Source of the DNA: Anabaena azotica FACHB-119
Lineage (GTDB): Bacteria; Cyanobacteriota; Cyanobacteriia; Cyanobacteriales; Nostocaceae
Reading direction: 5' to 3'
DNA length: 45,284 nucleotides
Assembly: GCF_014697625.1 (NCBI RefSeq)
Contig: NZ_JACJSG010000059.1
Span: 1-45,284, forward strand
In this document: positions 24,610 through 32,702 of the stretch, piece by piece
Position numbering within the stretch: position 1 is the first letter of the stretch
How the letters are laid out: each line of letters starts with the position of its first letter
The notes under the pieces: model-generated
Told to the model about the DNA's origin: nothing
The model's database searches: none
What the model saw: only the letters and a program-made list of their open reading frames with translations
Program-made: the position numbers and the translations under genes

Positions 24610-27273
24610 TTACGAATTAATCAAGCATTCTTTTAAACGTTGTGCTAACACCTGTACATGAGGTTCTAATACAAACGAATAATGGTGTCCGGGTACATCA
24701 ATAATGTTAATTTCCTCAGCCGCCATCACAGAAAATAACTCTACCCAAACTAAAGTCGGATCAGGAGCCATGATATGTTTTTCTCTAGCTCTAAATACAG
24801 TAACTTTTCCTGGGTATGGTTTTCTTGTGTAGGAATAAGTTGCTTTGAGAGTCCCAACTAAAACATCAAGAATGCGGCGATTATTTTGACGTTCTACCCC
24901 TGGAGGAAATATCCCGGCTTTTCTCGCTTTATTAATAATGTAATCGATTTTTTCTTCTAACTCTAAATCTTCTATTTCTTCAGGTGTTACTAAGTTATCT
25001 AAACCAAACATTCCCCCAAACACTCTAGAAAGCACACCCACCAAATAAACATCATCAATTGGCTTTTGTTTATCTAGTAATATGGGGACATAAGAATCTA
25101 ATATCGCCAGCAAAGACACCTCTTGTCCTTGTCTACGCAACTGCTGTGCAACTTCATAAGCGACAACTCCACCAAATGACCAACCACCAAGACGATAAGG
25201 CCCTTGAGGCTGAAATTCTCTGATAGTTTTGACGTAGAGACTAGCCATATCTTCAACTCGCGTCAAAGGTTCTTCATCACCATAAAAACCTTGAGCTTGT
25301 AAGCCGTAAAATGGTTGGTCATTGCCTATATAATGAGCGAGTTTAAAATAACATAAAACATGACCACCAGCAGGATGTACACAGAAGAAAGGTTGTTGTG
25401 TGCCTTGTGGTTGAATTGGGACTAAAGGTGTGTTATGAATTTGCTCGTTTGCTTGAATAACTTTCGCTAAATCTTCAATTACAGGATTTGTTAAAACTGT
25501 CGCTAATGGTATCTCTCTATCAAACACCTGCTCAATTTTAGCAGTTAAATGTAGCGCCTTTAGGGAATCACCACCAATCGCAAAGAAGTTTTCTCTTACA
25601 CCTATCTTCGGTAAATGCAAAATATCCGACCAAATTTGTACTAACTTTGCTTCTACCTCATTGCGAGGCGCGACATAAGCAACCGTTTCCACAAAGCTAG
25701 ATAAATCTGGTTTTGGTAATGCTTTTCTGTCTACTTTCCCACTAGGAGTTAAAGGTAGGTTTTCCAGCATGACAAAAGCGGCTGGAATCATAAAATCTGG
25801 TAGCTTTGTTTTTAGGAAATCACGCAGGCTATTAATTGTAGGTTTTGACTCATCATAGGTAATGTAAGCGACAAGCTGCTTTTCTTCTGCATTATCATCA
25901 CGCGCAATTACTACAGCTTCTCTTACCTCTGGATGAGAGAATAAAACATTTTCAATCTCACCGATTTCGATTCTATAACCACGAATTTTGACTTGAAAAT
26001 CGGCTCGTCCAATATATTCAATGTTACCATCAGGTAAATAACGAGCTAAATCACCTGTTTTATAAAGTCGCTGAGAGCTTGAATTGGTAAAAGGATTAAT
26101 GATAAACTTTTCTTTAGTTAATTCTTCTTTGTTTAAATAACCACGAGCGACACCCACACCCCCAATATAAATTTCACCAGTGTCACCTACAGAAACTGGT
26201 CTTAAATCGGCATCAAGAATATAAATCTGAGTGTTAGCAATGGGACGACCGATAGGTACAGTTTTTAAGTTACTATTTTTTTGACATTGCCAGAAAGTAA
26301 CATCGATCGCTGCTTCTGTAGGGCCATATAAATTATGTAATTCGCATTGCAAACGTTGGAAAAACCTATCTTGTAAATCTACAGGTAAGGCTTCACCACT
26401 ACAAATAACTCTTTTCAGGGAAGTACATTTTTCTACATGGCGATTTTGTAAAAACGCTTGCAGCATTGAGGGGACAAAATGTAAGGTGGTGATTTGCTGT
26501 TGAGTAATTAAATCAATGAGGTAATCACTATCTTTATGTCCACCAGGTTTAGCTATTACCAAACTTGCGCCAGTAATTAAAGTCCAGAAAAATTCCCAAA
26601 CGGAAACATCAAAGCTAAAGGGTGTTTTTTGTAAGACTCTATCGGTAAAATTTAATTGATAAGCTTCCTGCATCCACAACAGGCGGTTACATATACCTTT
26701 GTGGGTGTTCATCGCACCCTTTGGTTTACCTGTGGAACCAGATGTGTAAATTACATAAGCTAAATTATCTGGTTGAATATTGCTGTTAGGATTAGTATTT
26801 GCTTGTGTAGAAATTTTGTCCCATTCTGCATCTACACAGATAGTTTGTGCTTGATATGGGGGAATTTGATTTAATAATTTTTCTTGCGTTAATAGTACCT
26901 TTACCTGAGAATCTTCTAGCATATAAGCTATACGTTCTTGGGGATATTCAGGGTCAATGGGTACATAGGCTCCCCCAGCTTTGAGGATGCCTAAAAGACA
27001 TATCACCATTTCTAGGGAACGTTCCAGACAAACACCCACCAGTGTTTCTGGTTTAACTCCTAGTGTTTGTAGATAATGTCCTAGTTGGTTGGCTCTATGA
27101 TTTAACTGTTGATAAGTCAGTTGTTGTTGTGCGAAAGTGATAGCGATCGCATCCGGTGTTTTCTCTACCTGCGCTGCAAATAACTCATGTAAACCTTGAG
27201 AAAGGTCGTAATCTCTCTCTGTAGCGTTCCACTCTGCAAGTAATTTATGTATATTTAAATCTATAGTCTGCAT
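24610..27273 (-). CDS. mysE: NRPS-like shinorine synthetase (A-T-TE)
   Basis: This 887-residue single-module enzyme should activate an amino acid and join it to mycosporine-glycine. The adenylation domain (about 1-520) has YTSGSTGKPKG (176-186), NLYGPTEAAID, YKTGDLARYLPDG and the A10 Lys513 in PLTPSGKVDRKALP. The ten specificity positions, read against GrsA, are D222, V223, W226, H265, I290, S292, L315, I323, D324 and K513. This is almost the serine code. The thiolation Ser570 lies in FFAIGGDSLKAL. The thioesterase (about 625-887) has Ser699 in GGWSFGG and a C-terminal GHHYSF His. There is no condensation domain, as in Ava_3855-type enzymes. It is the last gene of the mys cluster, so shinorine is the likely product. 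Confidence 0.93.
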   Translation of the reverse strand: MQTIDLNIHKLLAEWNATERDYDLSQGLHELFAAQVEKTPDAIAITFAQQQLTYQQLNHRANQLGHYLQTLGVKPETLVGVCLERSLEMVICLLGILKAGGAYVPIDPEYPQERIAYMLEDSQVKVLLTQEKLLNQIPPYQAQTICVDAEWDKISTQANTNPNSNIQPDNLAYVIYTSGSTGKPKGAMNTHKGICNRLLWMQEAYQLNFTDRVLQKTPFSFDVSVWEFFWTLITGASLVIAKPGGHKDSDYLIDLITQQQITTLHFVPSMLQAFLQNRHVEKCTSLKRVICSGEALPVDLQDRFFQRLQCELHNLYGPTEAAIDVTFWQCQKNSNLKTVPIGRPIANTQIYILDADLRPVSVGDTGEIYIGGVGVARGYLNKEELTKEKFIINPFTNSSSQRLYKTGDLARYLPDGNIEYIGRADFQVKIRGYRIEIGEIENVLFSHPEVREAVVIARDDNAEEKQLVAYITYDESKPTINSLRDFLKTKLPDFMIPAAFVMLENLPLTPSGKVDRKALPKPDLSSFVETVAYVAPRNEVEAKLVQIWSDILHLPKIGVRENFFAIGGDSLKALHLTAKIEQVFDREIPLATVLTNPVIEDLAKVIQANEQIHNTPLVPIQPQGTQQPFFCVHPAGGHVLCYFKLAHYIGNDQPFYGLQAQGFYGDEEPLTRVEDMASLYVKTIREFQPQGPYRLGGWSFGGVVAYEVAQQLRRQGQEVSLLAILDSYVPILLDKQKPIDDVYLVGVLSRVFGGMFGLDNLVTPEEIEDLELEEKIDYIINKARKAGIFPPGVERQNNRRILDVLVGTLKATYSYTRKPYPGKVTVFRAREKHIMAPDPTLVWVELFSVMAAEEINIIDVPGHHYSFVLEPHVQVLAQRLKECLINS

Positions 27274-27376
27274 ATCTTCTCACTTTGCTTAAGAAATAAA
27301 GAATTAGCTCACGCAAAGGCGCAAAAACGCAAAGAGGAAACCTCCGCGTACCTCTGCGTACCTCTGCGTTTAAAGG
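27274..27376. repeat. CGCAAAGGCGCAAAAACGC / CTCTGCGTAC repeat between mysC and the NRPS gene
   Basis: The 103-bp gap carries CACGCAAAGGCGCAAA and a triplicate CCTCTGCGTA repeat, a common dispersed spacer repeat. A similar CTCTGCGTCCCTCTGCGTTT occurs at 11487-11506. On the coding strand, GAGAAG lies just before the NRPS ATG and may act as its ribosome site. Confidence 0.6.
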
Positions 27377-28753
27377 TTAATCTCCTCCTAATTCCACTAG
27401 CTTACCGATGTTGAAATCTATCCGCGTCCAACCCTTCAACCGACGCAAATTATTCAACAGCAGTAGCGGAATTTGCCAATGATGTACCATCAAAAAAGGT
27501 AGAGGATCATGAGGGTGGTAAATCGCATCTGTCCCCCGCCATATATTCCTCAACCATCTCCCCAACTGACCAAAAGAACGAATCCCCGTCAAACGCCAAA
27601 CTTCGTGATAAGTCCAATAAGTAGGCTGACTTGTCACCAATGGCTGTAAGGTTTCCGTCGTCGCTTCCTGACTCAGATATGCCTCTGCTACCTGGGGATG
27701 GTCGTAAAATGTAGTAATCGCTGAGTGGGTGCGCGGGTTACACTCAATGGCGTAAACTGTCCCGTCCTCTGCTTGGATGAAGTCAAAGGAAATTTGTCCT
27801 GTCAGCTTGAGTTCTTTGACAAAACGCTTTACCCATTCCCGAATTTGCGGGTTGTCTACATTCTCATAGTTGACTTGAAACGCTGAAGATTCACAACAGC
27901 AATGTAGCCTTAATTCCCCATCCCGGACTGTGCTGTGGGTGCAAAATTCTTTACCGGGAATAAATTCCTGCATAATCCAGGGTTTTTCTGGACTAATTGG
28001 CAAACTTCTCACGAAAGCTGCTGTTTCCTCTGGGGTAGCGCAGGGGAGTTTAGTTAAGTCCAACCGCCGCACTGAGTCGTAGGGTATGCTTTTGAGGATG
28101 TATTTGTGAGACTCGCCGGAAAAATCGAAGTTGATAACTTGTTCTGGCGAGGTGATTTTAAAGGATTTGGGTACTGATAAACCGAGCGATCGCGCCTTCT
28201 CTACCAACGCAAATTTATCATCCAACATTTGGGTAACATCTGCGTCAAAGTGAAACACTTCGCAATAACGCGATAATTCCGGTTTAGCTAAGGAGTCATA
28301 ATAGCTACCTACCGGACTTGTTACAGGAACGTAAACGTCTATATTTTCTCGTTTGACAATATCTACCAAAGCCTGAATATAAGCTTGGGGATTTTCCTGG
28401 GGTGCAGGAACTGTATAAAACTTATCTACCGACGTAGAAAAACGATGACCAGTCAACCAATATTTATGAGTTTCCAACAAGATAACTCTGTGTCCAGCCG
28501 CGTGAAATGACCTAGCTAATTGTAAAGCCTTGGTCATTTTCCCACCACTGATAAGAATGTTTTGTGGATGCGCCGCTTTAACTTTTTGCGGTCGAAAGAT
28601 GAGCCAGGATATAAAAACTATAGTGGCATTAATTGGCAATGCTAACAATAGCAAAGTCAAAGTACCGATATTTTGAAAAATAACCGCTATTCTTGTCTGC
28701 CAAGGAATAGAAGGTGTAGCAGGTGAGGAGGAAAGAGAAAGGGATTGTGCCAT
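27377..28753 (-). CDS. mysC: ATP-grasp ligase, mycosporine-glycine synthase
   Basis: MysC activates 4-deoxygadusol with ATP and adds glycine, giving mycosporine-glycine. The 458 residues start with a hydrophobic N-terminus (about 28-52) that may be a membrane anchor. Next comes the cyanobacterial MysC segment HPQNILISGGKMTKALQLARS (about 61-81). The ATP-grasp core has KYILKSIPYDSVRRLDL, the adenine-binding IMQEFIPGKEF, and the metal-binding end ISFDFIQAEDGTVYAIECNPRTHSA, in which Asp, Glu and Asn are the usual ligands. It lies between mysB and the NRPS gene on the same strand, as in Anabaena variabilis. No D-Ala-D-Ala ligase-type mysD is found nearby. Confidence 0.93.
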   Translation of the reverse strand: MAQSLSLSSSPATPSIPWQTRIAVIFQNIGTLTLLLLALPINATIVFISWLIFRPQKVKAAHPQNILISGGKMTKALQLARSFHAAGHRVILLETHKYWLTGHRFSTSVDKFYTVPAPQENPQAYIQALVDIVKRENIDVYVPVTSPVGSYYDSLAKPELSRYCEVFHFDADVTQMLDDKFALVEKARSLGLSVPKSFKITSPEQVINFDFSGESHKYILKSIPYDSVRRLDLTKLPCATPEETAAFVRSLPISPEKPWIMQEFIPGKEFCTHSTVRDGELRLHCCCESSAFQVNYENVDNPQIREWVKRFVKELKLTGQISFDFIQAEDGTVYAIECNPRTHSAITTFYDHPQVAEAYLSQEATTETLQPLVTSQPTYWTYHEVWRLTGIRSFGQLGRWLRNIWRGTDAIYHPHDPLPFLMVHHWQIPLLLLNNLRRLKGWTRIDFNIGKLVELGGD

Positions 28754-28862
28754 GATATCAATTCAAAATTCAAAATTCAAAATACCCTTCGGGAACGCCA
28801 AAGGCGAACAAAATTAAGGAAATCAGACTCTATAAAAGTTCTGGAGTCTGAACAATTACGAA
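28754..28862. repeat. Short tandem repeats between mysB and mysC
   Basis: The gap holds ATTCAAAATTCAAAATTCAA (28763-28782), a CCTTCGGGAACGCCAAAGGCG palindromic segment (about 28784-28804) and TTACGAATTACGAATTACGA (28856-28875) that reaches the mysB stop. These are dispersed spacer repeats; no gene is seen. Confidence 0.6.
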
Positions 28863-29693
28863 TTACGAATTACGAATTATTGTCAACCCATCTCTTAACG
28901 GCAATAATACTTGTTCCACACGGGGGTCATTGGCTACGGTACGATTAAATTGAGCGATCGCTTCACCATTCACACTGCGTTCACCAGCAGATAAATAAAC
29001 TTCCCCTTGCAATAAGGTATTATCCACACAAATAAACCCACCCGCAGCTAACAAACCGCTATCTAGCAACTTATGAAAATAAGCTACATACTCTTTTTTA
29101 TCTGCGTCGATAAACACTAAGTCAAAAGATTCCCCCGCTTGCGCCAACCTATCAAGAGTTTCCAAAGCTCCACCCAATTCTACACGAATCTTTGCACCGT
29201 GGGGTGATTGCTGGAAAGCCTTTTGTCCAATTTCCGCCGCATAGGGATCAACCTCACAAGCCACCAAAACCCCATCCTCTGGTAATGCTTCCGCCATCGC
29301 CAGCGCCGAATAGCCAGTAAACATCCCAATTTCCAACACTCTTTTAGCCTTGGTCATGTGAACAAACATCTTTAAAGTTTGTCCTTCGATATGACCAGAA
29401 AGCATTTCCTGTTCCAGAGGACGGACAGTCGTCCCCCCGCTAAAATGTGCATCCCAGGTTTCTGTGGCTGTTGTTTTCGCCAACGCCGCCAGTTCAGCCG
29501 ATTCTGCTGTGGTACATTCTTCTAAATAAGGGTCTAAACCTGCGGCTAAACGCCAAGCATGATTAATTTCTGCTACCAATTGTGCAGGTAAATCTGCACG
29601 TTGGTTAACCTCTTTAACTATAGCCTCTAGCTTTTTAGCTAAAATCCCCAATGGTGTGACAGGTCTTGCTGTCGGGACAATTACGTTGGTCAT
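28863..29693 (-). CDS. mysB: O-methyltransferase of MAA synthesis
   Basis: MysB methylates the product of MysA, using S-adenosylmethionine, to give 4-deoxygadusol. The 276-residue sequence fits the cation-dependent caffeoyl-CoA-type O-methyltransferases. The SAM motif is RVLEIGMFTGYSALAMAEAL (118-137); an acidic ribose-binding EVDP follows (147-150). The metal-binding region is FIDADKKEY (about 194-202), then FICVDNTLLQG. An N-terminal extension of about 75 residues is normal for MysB. The start codon directly abuts ATCAGTT heptamer repeats, so no ribosome site is visible, and translation may depend on leaderless-like or coupled initiation. Confidence 0.93.
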   Translation of the reverse strand: MTNVIVPTARPVTPLGILAKKLEAIVKEVNQRADLPAQLVAEINHAWRLAAGLDPYLEECTTAESAELAALAKTTATETWDAHFSGGTTVRPLEQEMLSGHIEGQTLKMFVHMTKAKRVLEIGMFTGYSALAMAEALPEDGVLVACEVDPYAAEIGQKAFQQSPHGAKIRVELGGALETLDRLAQAGESFDLVFIDADKKEYVAYFHKLLDSGLLAAGGFICVDNTLLQGEVYLSAGERSVNGEAIAQFNRTVANDPRVEQVLLPLRDGLTIIRNS

Positions 29694-29903
29694 ATCAGTT
29701 ATCAGTTATCAGTTGTTAGTTGTCAGTTGTTAGTTATCAGTTGTTAGTTATCAGTTGTTAGTTATCAGTTGTTAGTTATCAGTTGTTAGTTATCAGTTGT
29801 TAGTTGTCAGTTGTCAGGTTATTTCCACTGTTCACTGATAACTGTTCACTGATAACTGATAACTGTTAACTGATAACTGTTAACTGTTCACTGATAACTG
29901 TTA
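29694..29903. repeat. Heptamer repeat block between mysA and mysB
   Basis: About 200 bp are built almost wholly of ATCAGTT and TTGTTAG heptamers, including about six copies of a 14-mer TTGTTAGTTATCAG (29720-29808). An inverted block of AACTGTTCACTGAT units follows (29830-29900). The two halves can fold into one long stem. It touches the mysB start on one side and supplies the TAA stop of mysA on the other. Confidence 0.85.
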
Positions 29904-31133
29904 ACTGAGACTTCCTATCAACTCTTTCTCATAAAGGGGATACACGTCTACACCTTCACCACCACGGGGATAACTGGTACAAAGTTCTTTATGGTCAACT
30001 AATGCTGCGGCTAATTCTTCTCTGCTTAGGTCATTGACGAAGAAACAACTACCGATAGGTCTTGGCATGGCGGCTCTTAGTAAACCATCACGAGTTAATG
30101 TGATAGATTCAGTAGCACGCCACAATAGTTCTTCATCTAACATGGGATGGTCGAGGGATAGACCAACGCGACTCATCAATCCTAAAATGCGATCGCGTTC
30201 TGCTATTGTAATGTAACCTCTGCGGGCGGCGATCGTTGCCGATAAAGCCATATCCACATTCACAGCGTGTCCGTGGAACATGGGTACACGCGGCGCAAGT
30301 TCCAATGTAGGACTCCAAGTGTGACCGTAAGCAATTACCCTATCAAGGTCTAACTCGTGCAAGTTGGTAACTTCAAACTCCAGCATCTTTTGAATTGCTT
30401 TGTAGGTCAAACGATGAGCTATTTCTTTAATCTCTGGATCTGCATCTATATTGCCAAAATGAGTCCGTAGCAACTCTTCGCCATACTCCTCCAACAATTC
30501 AAACACTTCTTGATGACCAACTACAGCGATTTTTACCAATTCCGCCATCCCGTTACGTACTTGGTCTGTGGGTAGAGTACGTAGCAAGGAAAAGTCTAAG
30601 AATACTTTGCGAGAAGCATGATAAGCACCCAAACGGTTTTTCAGCTTGCGATGATTAACTGCTACTTTAATAGCCACGCTAGCATCAATTAATCCAATTA
30701 AGGTGGTAGGAATACGGATGTAATTGCTGCTGCGACGGTATGCAGAGCAAGCAAAACCGACAACATCCGTAATTAAACCGCCACCCACTACTAATACAGG
30801 TTCTTTGCGGACTAATTTGAAATCTGCGAAGACATCTATAACTTTCTCGAAAGTTTGAATAGTCTTGTCTGTTTCGGTAATGGTAATAGGAAATAGCCTC
30901 AGTTCAATCCCGTAATACTGGAAATATTGCTGAATTTGCTTACCATATAACTGACTGACGTTAGCATCAACAATCGCCAAGCATCGTCCAAAACTTTTAT
31001 ATACGTCCGCTAATTCGGAATTTCTGATTTCAAAAATCCCATCTACGTACACCAAATCATACTCAATCTTTTCATAACCTTCTACATGAAAAGATGATTC
31101 TTTAGCTTCAAACTTGGTTTGGACGATACTCAT
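29901..31133 (-). CDS. mysA: Desmethyl-4-deoxygadusol synthase (sugar phosphate cyclase)
   Basis: MysA starts the MAA pathway by cyclising sedoheptulose 7-phosphate. It belongs to the dehydroquinate-synthase-like family. The 410 residues have the NAD-binding GGGLITDVVGFACSAYRR (117-134) and the metal ligands Glu198 (NGMAELVK), His271 (AYGHTWS) and His287 (MFHGHAVN), in the positions known for this fold. The context (O-methyltransferase, ATP-grasp and NRPS downstream) separates it from true dehydroquinate synthase or 2-epi-5-epi-valiolone synthase. Anabaena variabilis Ava_3858 is the characterised counterpart by family knowledge. It is the first gene of the cluster, and its promoter should lie in the long upstream region at 31134-32207. 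Confidence 0.93.
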   Translation of the reverse strand: MSIVQTKFEAKESSFHVEGYEKIEYDLVYVDGIFEIRNSELADVYKSFGRCLAIVDANVSQLYGKQIQQYFQYYGIELRLFPITITETDKTIQTFEKVIDVFADFKLVRKEPVLVVGGGLITDVVGFACSAYRRSSNYIRIPTTLIGLIDASVAIKVAVNHRKLKNRLGAYHASRKVFLDFSLLRTLPTDQVRNGMAELVKIAVVGHQEVFELLEEYGEELLRTHFGNIDADPEIKEIAHRLTYKAIQKMLEFEVTNLHELDLDRVIAYGHTWSPTLELAPRVPMFHGHAVNVDMALSATIAARRGYITIAERDRILGLMSRVGLSLDHPMLDEELLWRATESITLTRDGLLRAAMPRPIGSCFFVNDLSREELAAALVDHKELCTSYPRGGEGVDVYPLYEKELIGSLS

Positions 31134-32207
31134 AATCTTTTATCTCTTCAGTGCGATACATGAACGTCAGGTTGGGCTAGAAGTGGCAAATCAAATTCAA
31201 CTTCTAGCTAAGAATTTATTTGCAGCAAGAATGTCTCTAATTTCTTGATGAAAAAAGAGTTATCACACAGCAACATCGATATAATTACCAAAACTTAATC
31301 ATGCCGAATCACCGCGCCAAAAAAATTATTATTGCGCTTGTATTCTAGGCATACAAAGGATTTGTGAGTTTTGGTTAAACCTCAGAAACACAGCTTTTGC
31401 AGAGGGAAAAATATTTCCGGGTGCGGACTGATAGTTCTAGGTGTGTTAAATGAGTGACGGAATAATCGCAGGCAAAAATTAAACACAACTAGCGCCAATA
31501 GTTTTACTAGCTGAAGTTGCTTAATATTTGCTTAACATTTTCAAACATATCATTATTTGTCAAATTTGCACATATTTTTTCCCAATTTTTCTCAAATTTC
31601 CTCCTTAAACTATTCATAATCCTTAGTTAAAGAACCTAAGATTTATGGCATCACAAAACCCAACAATTAAATTTCATTACTAAATCAATAGTAAAAAAAT
31701 TTAATTGCTGTCAAATCAGCAGAATTTATCAAAATTTTCAGCACAAATTAGACTCTATTTTTTAATAAAAAATAGACTTGTGCTAAGAGAGCAGCCGTTA
31801 ATCACCCACGCAAAGGTAGAGGTTCAAATTTAGGAAAACATTTCCTCTGATGAATGCGGCAAAAATATCATGAACAGTTGCTACTCCTTAAAGTTCTATA
31901 AACTTAAGCAACAAAGTTTCATAATATCACTCTTATTGTTCCTTGAGGAAAATTCAACAAATTCCTTGTAAATAGGGGATTTGCTGAATAATATAGCAAA
32001 AATAAACCTACAGCAGTTATTTTTACTGCCTTGATAGCTTAATTTTACTTTACATTTCTCAATGTAACACTGTTTGTAAAACATTGCACTTAGCCAAAAG
32101 ATACATTTCATTAGTCCAAAGGTAAGTATAGAAATTTTCTATGATTCTGATATTTTTTTAAGTAAAATTACTCATTGACAAAGTAAATATAATATTTTTG
32201 CTGAAAC
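31134..32207. other. Long AT-rich region upstream of mysA
   Basis: This 1.07-kb stretch is free of the repeats seen in most other spacers and has no convincing gene. It should hold the mysA promoter and any light- or stress-responsive sites. One 9-bp perfect hairpin is at 31176-31208. A 71-codon minus-strand reading frame at 31896-32111 has a Cys/Lys-rich composition with no recognisable family and is treated as chance. Confidence 0.55.
31176..31208 (-). promoter_or_regulatory. Inverted repeat in the mysA leader
   Basis: GCTAGAAGT (31176-31184) and ACTTCTAGC (31200-31208) are perfect inverted repeats separated by 15 bases, 43 bp upstream of the mysA ATG. It may be an operator or a hairpin in the 5' untranslated region. 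No known binding motif is recognised. Confidence 0.4.
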
Positions 32208-32376
32208 AAATGTGAGTTCGACCAGTGGGGTTTTGACCTCACCCCCAACCCCTCTCCTACGAGGAGAGGGGCTAGGGGTGAGGATGAGATATCAACGATA
32301 AATTAGGCTTTAAAAGCCTCTTTCCTTTTAGGGGAGAGGAATGGAAGTGGGGTTTTTCAGTCGTCGAACTCAGGTT
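32208..32376. mobile_element. Family-B MITE-like element, copy 2
   Basis: The ends AATGTGAGTTCGAC (from 32209) and GTCGAACTCAGGTT (to 32376) match those of copy 1 at 11302. The centre shares GAGATATCAACGATAAATTA and TTAGGCTTTAAAAGCCTC. No protein is encoded. Confidence 0.7.
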
Positions 32377-32702
32377 AAACAATTATCATATGTTGGTAAT
32401 TGGTAATGAGAGTGGGTAGGGTACGCACCCTACATTTTGGGTATAGGGGTGAATATTTTTGTTTTAATACCCTTACACCCGAATGGCACTAAGATAAGCG
32501 TAAATCTTTAAAGTACAAGGCTTTTGGGGTGTAAGGGTGTAAGGGTGTAAGGGAAAGAATTAATAATTAAATCAAAATGCCTAATAAATACTGTTTTTCT
32601 TCTAACCCCTACACCCCTACACCCCTACACCCCTACACCCGGTCACAGCGAGAGTTTCACGTTAACAAGCGTGCCATTCACCCTTACACCCTTACACCCA
32701 GC
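32377..32702. repeat. GTGTAAGGG / CCCCTACA tandem repeats
   Basis: Between the MITE and the ATPase gene are a GTGTAAGGG triplet (about 32530-32551), a four-copy CCCTACACC array (32607-32641), and CACCCTTACACCCTTACACCC (32680-32700) abutting the ATPase stop. The opposed arrays can pair with each other. No gene is seen. Confidence 0.7.

Noticed and set aside
29694..29903. Possible CRISPR array from regularly spaced repeats
   Set aside because: Units are contiguous 7- and 14-mers without unique spacers, and no cas gene is present in the window.
29901..31133. mysA as ordinary 3-dehydroquinate synthase (aroB)
   Set aside because: Operon with O-methyltransferase, ATP-grasp ligase and NRPS fits MAA synthesis; sequence around the metal site fits the MysA type.
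31800..31860. tRNA-like GGTTCAAAT T-loop motif
   Set aside because: No acceptor stem, anticodon arm or D-arm can be built around it.
31896..32111. 71-codon minus-strand reading frame upstream of mysA
   Set aside because: Cys/Lys/Phe-rich composition typical of AT-rich chance frames, no ribosome site, no family resemblance.
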